Assembly (NCBI GenBank): GCA_964653145.1
Contig: CAZZCG010000001.1
Coordinates: forward strand, 283,470-347,469
Direction: 5' to 3'
Length of the DNA: 64,000 bases
From: Pseudocalidococcus sp964653145
GTDB taxonomy: Bacteria > Cyanobacteriota > Cyanobacteriia > Thermosynechococcales > Thermosynechococcaceae
Every line of letters starts with the position of its first letter. The stretch's first letter is position 1. Made by a program: the position numbers and the translations under genes. Of the stretch, positions 18,379 to 25,658 are shown piece after piece. Below the pieces are notes generated by a model. It was not told where the DNA came from and ran no database searches. It saw only the letters and a list, made by a program, of their open reading frames with translations.

Positions 18379-19728
18379 ATGAAGCAATGGATTGAACGCT
18401 GGTTTGGCTTAGATCAGTGGGGTAATACAATTCGCGTAGAGGCCATGGCTGGGGTAACCACCTTTATGACCATGGCCTATATTTTGATCGTTAATCCAAA
18501 TATTCTCTCCAATGCTATTTTCCTCTCCAAGCCGGGAGACTTAAACGGAGAGTTGGTGATTGCCACCGCTTTAGCCTCCGCTGTGGGAACGCTCTGCATG
18601 GGTCTGTTTGCCAATTACCCCTTTGGCCTGGCTCCAGGAATGGGACTGAACGCCTTTTTTGCCTTTACCGTTGTTTTAAGAATGGGCATTCCCTGGCGGT
18701 TGGCCTTGGGGGCGGTGTTAGTGGAAGGGGTAATTTTCATTCTCTTGACGGCTTCCAAAATTCGGACGCTCATTGTTAACGCAATTCCGATGTCTTTGAA
18801 GCACGCGATTGCAGCTGGGATTGGGTTATTGGTGGCCTATGTTGGCTTATCCACGGGAAAAATTATTGTCCCTGATCCCGTCACCAAAACCGCCCTGAGC
18901 AAACTCACCACCCTAGAACCCCTGATGGCTGTGGCTGGGATTGCAATTACGGCGATGCTATTTACCAGGCGGGTTCCGGGATCTTTACTCTTGGGGATTT
19001 TAGCTACGTCCTTTTTGGGTTGGATTTCTGGAGTCACTCCCTGGCCAGGCCAGATTGTCGGGATTCCCCAATGGCCCAAACACCTGATTGGACAAGGGTT
19101 GGTTGGATTGCAGGGCCTGGAGTGGTCGCAACTGGGGACATTCATCCTAGTGACGTTTGTCTTTTTGTTTGTCGATTTGTTTGATACGGTTGGAACGCTT
19201 GCGGGTGTTGGCATCCAGGCCGGGTATCTCGATGAAAATGGTGAACTGCCTCGGAGTAAGGCTGCACTGATGGCCGATGCGGTGGGAACGACTGTTGGAG
19301 CATTTTTAGGCACATCTACCGTCACGACCTATATTGAATCGGCCACAGGGGTTGCAGTTGGCGGCCGGACAGGGTTAGTCGCTGTTTTTGTCGCCCTTCT
19401 CTTTGTCGTATCCCTGATTTTTATGCCCTTGTTTGCCGCGATTCCAACCTTTGCAACTACACCGGCCCTGTTCATGGTGGGGGTCTTGATGATGGGTAGT
19501 GTTCGCTCGATTAACTGGAGTGATCCCACAGAAGCGATTCCGGCCTTCGCGACAATTTTGGTGATGCCCTTGAGTTACTCCATTGCCGAAGGTCTGGCGG
19601 TCGGTGTGATGCTCTATCCGGTGTTGAAGTGGGTAGCAGGTAAGGTAGATCAGGTGAGTGGCTTTCTCTGGGGCCTGGCGGCGTTGTTTGCCCTTCGGTT
19701 TGGGCTGATGATTACTGGAATAGTTTAA
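18379..19728 (+). CDS. NCS2-family (AzgA-type) purine permease
   Basis: A 449-residue inner-membrane transporter with about 12-14 helices. The opening GNTIRVEAMAGVTTFMTMAYI and NPNILSNA are characteristic of the AzgA/PbuG branch. These transport adenine, guanine or hypoxanthine with protons. DLFDTVGTLAGVG (about 272-284), TSTVTTYIESATGVAVGGRTGL and the final helices also fit. It begins 7 bases after pntB, so it may be read from the pnt promoter although the functions are unrelated. Exact substrate is not predictable. Confidence 0.9.
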   Translation: MKQWIERWFGLDQWGNTIRVEAMAGVTTFMTMAYILIVNPNILSNAIFLSKPGDLNGELVIATALASAVGTLCMGLFANYPFGLAPGMGLNAFFAFTVVLRMGIPWRLALGAVLVEGVIFILLTASKIRTLIVNAIPMSLKHAIAAGIGLLVAYVGLSTGKIIVPDPVTKTALSKLTTLEPLMAVAGIAITAMLFTRRVPGSLLLGILATSFLGWISGVTPWPGQIVGIPQWPKHLIGQGLVGLQGLEWSQLGTFILVTFVFLFVDLFDTVGTLAGVGIQAGYLDENGELPRSKAALMADAVGTTVGAFLGTSTVTTYIESATGVAVGGRTGLVAVFVALLFVVSLIFMPLFAAIPTFATTPALFMVGVLMMGSVRSINWSDPTEAIPAFATILVMPLSYSIAEGLAVGVMLYPVLKWVAGKVDQVSGFLWGLAALFALRFGLMITGIV

Positions 19729-19950
19729 ACAATCACATTTACAAGCTGGAGGAGCATCTATTTAACAGCAGTTTTACGGCATGGATGTGAGCTAGGATTA
19801 ACTTAACGTAATCGATTAGTTATGCTGAGATGAAAACTCATTTATCAAAGGTGAGAGACTTAACAATATTCGAGAAATAAGGTTTGCAAGCTTTTTTACT
19901 TCATTGCCAAGTGACTTGATCATATTCTTAGTTTCAAAATTATAGATGTT
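19729..19950. other. Intergenic before the polysaccharide island
   Basis: Some 222 bases separating the purine permease from the exporter gene; nothing beyond promoter-like AT-rich sequence was recognised. Confidence 0.3.
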
Positions 19951-20808
19951 GTGTCCTTGAAACCCTTAAAAGAGACTTGGATAACTCCTGAAAGTCGAGT
20001 CAGACATCCTATTCAATTAGCCAAAGAAATGGGTCGAGATCTATTCGCCTCTCGAGAGTTGGCCTGGCAGCTATTGGCACGGGATATTAACGCCCAGTAT
20101 CGGCAATCACTGTTGGGGGTTTTTTGGGCATTTATTCCGCCGATAGTTACAACAATGGCTCTCTTAGTGGCAAAGGATGTGGGGGCCATCAACGTTGGAG
20201 AAACCTCGATCCCCTATCCCGCTTATGTAATGTTTAGTATGGCACTGTGGCAGACGTTTGTAGAAGCCCTGAATGGCCCAGTAGCAGCAGTGGCAGAAGC
20301 AAAACCCATGTTGGCGAAGATCAACTTTCCTCGAGAAGCATTAATCTTGGCGAAAGCAGGGGAAGTTTTCTTTAACTTTGGAATTAAGTTATTTCTGATT
20401 ATTGGTCTATTTCTTTGGTTTTGGGTTCCAGTCAGTTGGACGGTCATTCTAGCACCTGTGGCTTTAATTCACTTGATTGGGTTAGGTACTGCAATTGGAT
20501 TGTGGCTATCCCCTTTGGGCGCACTTTACCAGGATATAAGCCGAGCCATTCCCTTGATTATGACTCCGTGGCTATTGCTAACCCCTGTGATTTATCCGCC
20601 ACCAACAACAGGCTGGTTTAGTGTGTTGGTCAATCTCAATCCGGTCACACCGTTACTCGTGACGATCCGAGACTTGACAACTTTAGGCAATGTTTCAGAT
20701 GTAGTGGGCTTTTGGTTGGCCAGTGGATTGATGTTGATCTTATTATTATCTGGGTGGGTGTTTTATCGCTTAGCAATGCCATTCATTATTGAGCGGATGA
20801 GTAGTTAA
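19951..20808 (+). CDS. ABC-2 type polysaccharide exporter, permease (Wzm/TagG-like)
   Basis: A 285-residue inner-membrane permease with about six helices. With an ATPase it moves lipid-linked polysaccharide to the periplasmic face. The NAQYRQSLLGVFWAFIPP segment near residue 45 and the pattern of helices match the O-antigen/teichoic-acid exporter family. Translation starts at a GTG at 19951; an ATG at 19946 is out of frame. Its ATPase partner is at 21848, about 1 kb away, because a decayed gene lies between them; such pairs are normally adjacent. Confidence 0.9.
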   Translation: MSLKPLKETWITPESRVRHPIQLAKEMGRDLFASRELAWQLLARDINAQYRQSLLGVFWAFIPPIVTTMALLVAKDVGAINVGETSIPYPAYVMFSMALWQTFVEALNGPVAAVAEAKPMLAKINFPREALILAKAGEVFFNFGIKLFLIIGLFLWFWVPVSWTVILAPVALIHLIGLGTAIGLWLSPLGALYQDISRAIPLIMTPWLLLTPVIYPPPTTGWFSVLVNLNPVTPLLVTIRDLTTLGNVSDVVGFWLASGLMLILLLSGWVFYRLAMPFIIERMSS

Positions 20809-21010
20809 GTAACACTTACCCATACAGTTACAGTGAAGCGTTAATCAGCTAATGGTTACAGTACTCCAACACATGACCTACATCATTAAGGGCTAGTGAG
20901 CAGGTTGGCAGGAAATCTTGAAGACATTTTGACATTAGTTACCTATGAAATAGGGTGAGTTTGAACAAAGTTGTGAGGAGCTAGAAGTCTGTTGGTTAAG
21001 AAAAGTTACA

Positions 21011-21787
21011 ATGAAGACAGATAAGGTGTTTTACGAGTTATTTTTATCCCAGTCAGGAATGTTGGCAGAGTTGGTAGCAGGAGTTGATCCAGCCTGGCTG
21101 TTTACCTATTCCGCACCGGAAATTAGGTAAAAGGTATTTCGGTTTGATGGGGGATTTACACCACTTGCCGATGATCTGACCGTACCAATGGTGTTTGTAG
21201 AAGCACAGATGCAAACAGATGAAAATTTCTATCGTCACTTTTTTGCCGAAATCTTTCTGTATCTGGAGCAGTATGAGATCAGTCGGGATTGGCGGGGCCT
21301 GTTGATTTTATCTAGTCGAGGTATCAATTTTGGAATAGAGTTACCTATCACGAGTTATTAGAGCATCGGTTATTCAGGACTTATTTGGCACTCATGAAGT
21401 TATTGGTTAGGGATCAGGCGCTGAGTGCAGAGTTGAGTAGAGACTTATTAAAGACAACAGAACCTTAGGGGAGTTTGAAAGACGGTTAAGTTTGATTGAG
21501 ATCATATTCGCAAATAAATTCCCCGATTTAAAAAAGGAGATGATTATGCAAATATTAGGCCTGAAAAAAATGGACATTACCCAGTCTCATTTTTATCAGG
21601 AGATTCGTGCTGAGAGTGAAGCAAATTTACTTGTTCGTCAGTTAACACGGCGATTTGGGGCGTTATCAGAAAATCAGGCGAGGCAAATTCAGCAACTATC
21701 TATGGAGCAGTTGGAGATGTTGGGGAGGCGTTGTTGAACTTTAATGAGATTGCTGATCTGGTTGACTGTTTGAGGAGGTTAGGATAG
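21011..21787 (+). pseudogene. Decayed Rpn/DUF2887-DUF4351 (PD-(D/E)XK nuclease/transposase-like) gene
   Basis: A gene of the family that cyanobacteria carry in many copies, broken by several lesions. From ATG 21011 the reading MKTDKVFYELFLSQSGML is clear, with an in-frame TAA at 21128. The same frame continues (FRFDGGF, VFVEAQMQTDENFYRHFFAEIFLYLEQYEI). At about 21345 a base is missing (shift into YHELLEHRLFRTYLALMKLL), a second shift is near 21470 (GEFERRLSLIEII), and a third at the G-run near 21725 restores EALLNFNEIADLVDCLRRLG. The C-terminal LVRQLTRRFGALS segment is DUF4351. An intact ancestor would have been about 255 residues. It lies between wzm- and wzt-like genes. Confidence 0.85.
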
Positions 21788-21847
21788 TGTTGGAGCCTTC
21801 CTGTTTTGTTGTTTCTTCGCTCTGTTTTGGTTTGATGGATTTTTTTG

Positions 21848-23164
21848 ATGATGCCTCTTGTTGATTCTGCTTTGACGGATTCTGGGCTTGCTGGTGGTGA
21901 TTCGGATGTGTTGATCCGGGTGGAAAATGTCTCGAAAAAGTTTTGTCGGAGTTTGAAGCGGTCGTTGTGGTATGGGGTGCGGGATATTGCGGCTGAGGTT
22001 ATTGGTCAGGGTTCATCGGATAAGTTACGGGTGGGTGAGTTTTGGGCGTTGAAGGATATTAGCTTTGAGTTACGGCGGGGGGAAGCTCTGGGATTGGTAG
22101 GGGCAAATGGGGCGGGAAAGACGACTTTATTACGAATTATTAGTGGGTTGATTAAGCCGGATGCTGGTAGTTTGATGATTAGAGGGCGGGTGGCTCCATT
22201 GATTGCGTTGGGGGCGGGGTTTAACCCAATTTTGACAGGACGGGAAAATATCTATGTGAATATGGCAATTTTGGGGTTATCTAAGGCAGAAATTGATCAG
22301 CGGTTTGATGAGGTTGTGGAGTTTGCGGAAATTGGCGAGGCGATTGATGCTCCAGTGCAAAGTTATAGTTCAGGAATGGCGGCTCGATTGGGGTTTGCTT
22401 GTGCAATTCATACAGAACCGGATATTTTATTGATTGATGAAGTTTTATCTGTTGGGGATGCCATATTTCAAAGTAAATGTTATAGAAAGCTAGACAATCT
22501 TAGAGAAAGAAAAGTTTCAATAATAATGGTTTCTCACAATCCCGAAGCAATTTTAAGTGTTTGTCGTGAAGCACTTTATGTGAAATCAGGATCGGTCAAG
22601 AAAAAAGGAGAAGTAAATTCAGTAATAAGTATATACGAGGAAGATGTGTTAACTCAAAAAGAATCAAGGTCAAATAACGAAAGAAAGAAATCAAATATTT
22701 ATCACAAAGAAATCAAAAATGATATATTTATTGAAAACATTTTTTTTAGAAATAAAACTCTCGTAAAAATAGACACTCCCATCTCTGGAGATAAGGCTTA
22801 TCTATGTTTGAATATAAATTCTAAGTATTCAATTGAGAAGCTTTGTATAAGACTTTCAATACAGAAGCAAGGTGAGGTAGAAGATACGTTGTTTTTTAAC
22901 AATCTTAATGAAGGGGTTCAAATTCAAATCAAAGAAGGTTTAACAGAAATTCAGCTTTTGTTTCCCAGTCTAGGATTAATGCCAGGGCTTTATGTTTCAA
23001 GAGTGGGGATTCACTGTGGCTCCCTCTATCAAGTTGATACCATTCCTTCATGGAAATTCAAGGTGCTTAAAAGGGAAGGGCAAACAAATTTAGTTAGATG
23101 CAAATACTATCAAGATAGACATTGGATAGTAAGCAAAACTGAAAATGTTAGTGTAATGTCATAA
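21848..23164 (+). CDS. ABC polysaccharide exporter, ATPase with C-terminal substrate-binding domain (Wzt-like)
   Basis: A 438-residue ATPase that powers glycan export with the Wzm-like permease. The nucleotide-binding domain covers about residues 20-245, with Walker A GANGAGKTT, signature YSSGMAARLG and Walker B DILLIDEV. The C-terminal 180 residues are a Wzt-type beta-sandwich that in studied systems recognises the modified end of the glycan. The longest frame opens at TTG 21845; ATG at 21848 or 21851 is more likely. Base composition changes abruptly near 22455, just after Walker B: G+T-rich upstream, strongly AT-rich downstream. This suggests a recombination joint inside the gene. Confidence 0.9.
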   Translation: MMPLVDSALTDSGLAGGDSDVLIRVENVSKKFCRSLKRSLWYGVRDIAAEVIGQGSSDKLRVGEFWALKDISFELRRGEALGLVGANGAGKTTLLRIISGLIKPDAGSLMIRGRVAPLIALGAGFNPILTGRENIYVNMAILGLSKAEIDQRFDEVVEFAEIGEAIDAPVQSYSSGMAARLGFACAIHTEPDILLIDEVLSVGDAIFQSKCYRKLDNLRERKVSIIMVSHNPEAILSVCREALYVKSGSVKKKGEVNSVISIYEEDVLTQKESRSNNERKKSNIYHKEIKNDIFIENIFFRNKTLVKIDTPISGDKAYLCLNINSKYSIEKLCIRLSIQKQGEVEDTLFFNNLNEGVQIQIKEGLTEIQLLFPSLGLMPGLYVSRVGIHCGSLYQVDTIPSWKFKVLKREGQTNLVRCKYYQDRHWIVSKTENVSVMS

Positions 23165-23209
23165 TACTTACAAATTTAATAAATTTTTATACTAACTAAA
23201 TTTAACTAA

Positions 23210-24289
23210 ATGAATAAATTAATAGGTTTATTAAATCGAATATTATTATATCGCTTTTTTATCTTTGATAAGCCAGCAATAAAATTGACGCAAATACAGA
23301 TAGATTCTATTCAAGATTTTAACAACAAGATCGCCTCAAATATTTACCAGACAGAGAATAATTTCTGTTTATGTGACCAAAGTGATAATGATGTTTTGGT
23401 TGCTGAGCGCGACAGATATTGTATTCCAGTAAAAACTTATCTATGTATGTCATGTGGGCTATTAAGAACAAATCCAAGGATGACTATTCACAGCCTTAAT
23501 ACGTTTTATGAAGAGGACTATCGAAAAATATACGTTGGACAGGAGCAAGCATCTGAAGATTTCTTTGTTTCTCAGATAACCCATGGCGAATCAATTTTAG
23601 AGTATATTACCTCAGTAATAAAATTAAAACCAAATTCTAAAGTTTTTGAGGTAGGATGTGGGGCGGGAGGAATTTTGGTTCCTTTTGAGAAAATTGGCTG
23701 TACAGTTTATGGTTGTGATATCGGAGGCGAATATCTGGAAAAGGGAAAATCTAAAGGACTTAACTTAGTAGAGGGAGAAGAAAAGGCTCTATCAAAGTTT
23801 GGTAAAGCCTCCTTAATCATCCTTAGCCATGTGTTGGAGCATTACTCGGATCCAGAAAGGTCACTAAAAAATTTATCGGGATTACTAAATGAAAATGGGT
23901 ATTTGTATATTGAACTTCCTGGGATATACAATATTCATAAAGCATATAAAGATCCATTACTATTTTTTCAGAATGCACATCTATTTCACTTCACGCTACC
24001 CAGATTAAGCCTACTACTTAGTAAATGTGGATTTAAACTTATCCAAGGCGATCAAACCATAAGAGCAATATATCAAAAATCAGACGATCCATTTAGGAAT
24101 GATTCTAAGGAATTGCCATTGCAGACATTAGTCTACTTGTATTGTTCAAATTATAAATTTATTTTTAGTAAACTCACTTTCAAGCTTAAACAAAATTTAA
24201 AACCATTATCAAAAGTACTAAGGTTTTTTTTTATTGATGATACTATAGTTGACAAGATAAAAATATTGTTACACAAAAAATTGAATTAA
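23210..24289 (+). CDS. SAM-dependent methyltransferase with N-terminal zinc-binding segment
   Basis: A 359-residue class I methyltransferase. A Cys cluster near the N-terminus (Cys53, Cys55, Cys79, Cys82) resembles the zinc-binding domain of sugar C-methyltransferases. Motif I is VFEVGCGAGG at about 143-152, with ILSHVLEHYSDPE later, as in the Methyltransf_23 group. The position within the polysaccharide island suggests methylation of a nucleotide sugar or the glycan, perhaps a chain end recognised by the exporter; the substrate is not determined. AT-rich codon use matches the following genes. Confidence 0.8.
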   Translation: MNKLIGLLNRILLYRFFIFDKPAIKLTQIQIDSIQDFNNKIASNIYQTENNFCLCDQSDNDVLVAERDRYCIPVKTYLCMSCGLLRTNPRMTIHSLNTFYEEDYRKIYVGQEQASEDFFVSQITHGESILEYITSVIKLKPNSKVFEVGCGAGGILVPFEKIGCTVYGCDIGGEYLEKGKSKGLNLVEGEEKALSKFGKASLIILSHVLEHYSDPERSLKNLSGLLNENGYLYIELPGIYNIHKAYKDPLLFFQNAHLFHFTLPRLSLLLSKCGFKLIQGDQTIRAIYQKSDDPFRNDSKELPLQTLVYLYCSNYKFIFSKLTFKLKQNLKPLSKVLRFFFIDDTIVDKIKILLHKKLN

Positions 24290-24319
24290 ATAATCATTAA
24301 TAAATCTATAAGGATAACT

Positions 24320-24439
24320 TTGATAAATGATAATGGTGTATTTCCTGGCAAAACCAAAGCTGTTGATGACTATTTTAGGGGTGGTTCAGTTAGGATAGAG
24401 AAATTTCCTTTTGCAGCCACTCCATCTTTGTATTGTTAA
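24320..24439 (+). pseudogene. Possible C-terminal remnant of a TylF-like methyltransferase
   Basis: A 39-codon open stretch ending in TAA, with no good start or ribosome-binding site. The translation contains GVFPGKTKAVDDYFRGG and then FPFAATPSLYC. This resembles the end of macrocin O-methyltransferase (TylF) proteins, where a conserved PG-x-K-x-AVDDF segment is found. I read it as the tail of a gene otherwise lost by deletion between the methyltransferase and neuA genes. It rests on motif memory only. Confidence 0.4.
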
Positions 24440-24452
24440 ACCTTAATTTTCA

Positions 24453-25127
24453 GTGAATCAAATAATTGCCATTATTCCTGCTAGAGGCGGTTCTAAAGGC
24501 CTAAAGGATAAGAATGTTCGCCTGCTTTGTGGTCTTCCTCTGATTGCCTATTCTATTCAAGATGCCCTAGAATCCCAGCGAGTTGATCAGGTTTTTGTTT
24601 CTACAGACAGCCCCACCATTGCCGCGATCGCCCAAGACTACGGAGCAAGCATTATTGAACGTCCTCCAGTCCTGGCATCGGATACTGCAACGTCTGAATC
24701 TGCCCTACTTCATGCCCTAGAACACTTAGAAAATAATGGAATCTGGCCTGGCCTGGTGGTTTTTTTGCAGTGTACCTCTCCCCTCCGCACTGGCCTGGAT
24801 ATTGATCGAGCCATCGCCCAAATTGAACAGAACAATGTCGATTCCTTACTTTCAGTTTCTCCGAGTCATTCCTTTTTGTGGCACTATCAACACGGATATC
24901 CTCAGGCCTTGAACTATGATCCTACCCATCGTCCTCGCCGCCAAGACCTCAACCCGCAATATGAAGAAAATGGCTCAATCTATATTTTCAAGCCCTGGGT
25001 ACTGAAGCAACACCATAATCGCTTGGGGGGGAAAATATCCCTATTTTGTATGGAAGAAGCCCAAAGGCATCAAATTGACTCTCACCAAGATTTTGAGTAT
25101 GTCGAGTTTCTCATGGGTAAATTATGA
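24453..25127 (+). CDS. neuA: CMP-nonulosonic acid (acylneuraminate) cytidylyltransferase
   Basis: Activates a sialic-type sugar as its CMP derivative. It has 224 residues, with the nucleotidyltransferase motif IIPARGGSKGLKDKN at about 6-20 and FVSTDSPTIAAIA, ERP and LQCTSPLR, all typical for the NeuA/PseF/LegF group. The start is GTG at 24453. Which nonulosonic acid it uses (neuraminic, legionaminic, pseudaminic) is unclear. The only HIP1 octamer noticed in the window lies inside this gene at 24624-24631, and base composition is less AT-rich than its neighbours, so it may have a separate origin. A NeuB homologue follows two genes later. Confidence 0.88.
   Translation: MNQIIAIIPARGGSKGLKDKNVRLLCGLPLIAYSIQDALESQRVDQVFVSTDSPTIAAIAQDYGASIIERPPVLASDTATSESALLHALEHLENNGIWPGLVVFLQCTSPLRTGLDIDRAIAQIEQNNVDSLLSVSPSHSFLWHYQHGYPQALNYDPTHRPRRQDLNPQYEENGSIYIFKPWVLKQHHNRLGGKISLFCMEEAQRHQIDSHQDFEYVEFLMGKL
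24624..24631. repeat. Single HIP1 octamer (GCGATCGC)
   Basis: The only copy of the usual cyanobacterial palindrome HIP1 noticed in the window; it lies inside the neuA gene. Confidence 0.8.
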
Positions 25128-25216
25128 TGAGTACAGTTATGGAAAAATTTGAATCACTTTCACTAACTCTGCATAGACGAAAATCCACTAATTCACTTCA
25201 TAAAGATTAAGTGAAA

Positions 25217-25639
25217 ATGAAAGACCTCTACGAAAAAGATTTTGCCCTCTGGTCAGAGAAAATGGCTAATCTTATTGCAAACAAACGATTTAGTGAATTA
25301 GATATAGAAAATTTAGTAGAAGAAGTTAGAGATTTGTCAAAACGCGAGCGTGATAAGCTTTTAAGTAGTATGCGTTTGATCTTACATCACTTACTAAAAT
25401 GGGATTACCAGCCGCAATTAAGATCACGGAGCTGGCTTGGCACAATTCAGAGAGAACGTACTAACTTGCTGGATTACTTAGCAGATAGCCCCAGTTTAAG
25501 TAAATATATGACTGAAGAGTATTTTTTAAAAACCTATAACAAAGCTCGTCTTGATGCAATTTCTGAAACTGGGGTAGATATGCCAGAGGAGTGTCCCTAT
25601 CGTACTCAAGACTTACTCAATCGTGCCTTAGAACTTTGA
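25217..25639 (+). CDS. DUF29 family protein
   Basis: A 140-residue protein of a family abundant in cyanobacteria, function unknown. The opening MKDLYEKDFALWSEKM, the middle SKRERDKLLSSMRLILHHLLKWDYQ and the ending PYRTQDLLN fit DUF29 over its full usual length. The frame could begin at GTG 25211, but the ATG at 25217 matches the usual family start. It sits between neuA and neuB, which breaks an otherwise functional gene set and suggests insertion. A truncated relative lies at 33307-33495. Confidence 0.85.
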   Translation: MKDLYEKDFALWSEKMANLIANKRFSELDIENLVEEVRDLSKRERDKLLSSMRLILHHLLKWDYQPQLRSRSWLGTIQRERTNLLDYLADSPSLSKYMTEEYFLKTYNKARLDAISETGVDMPEECPYRTQDLLNRALEL

Positions 25640-25658
25640 CTAAACAAACTAGAGTATT

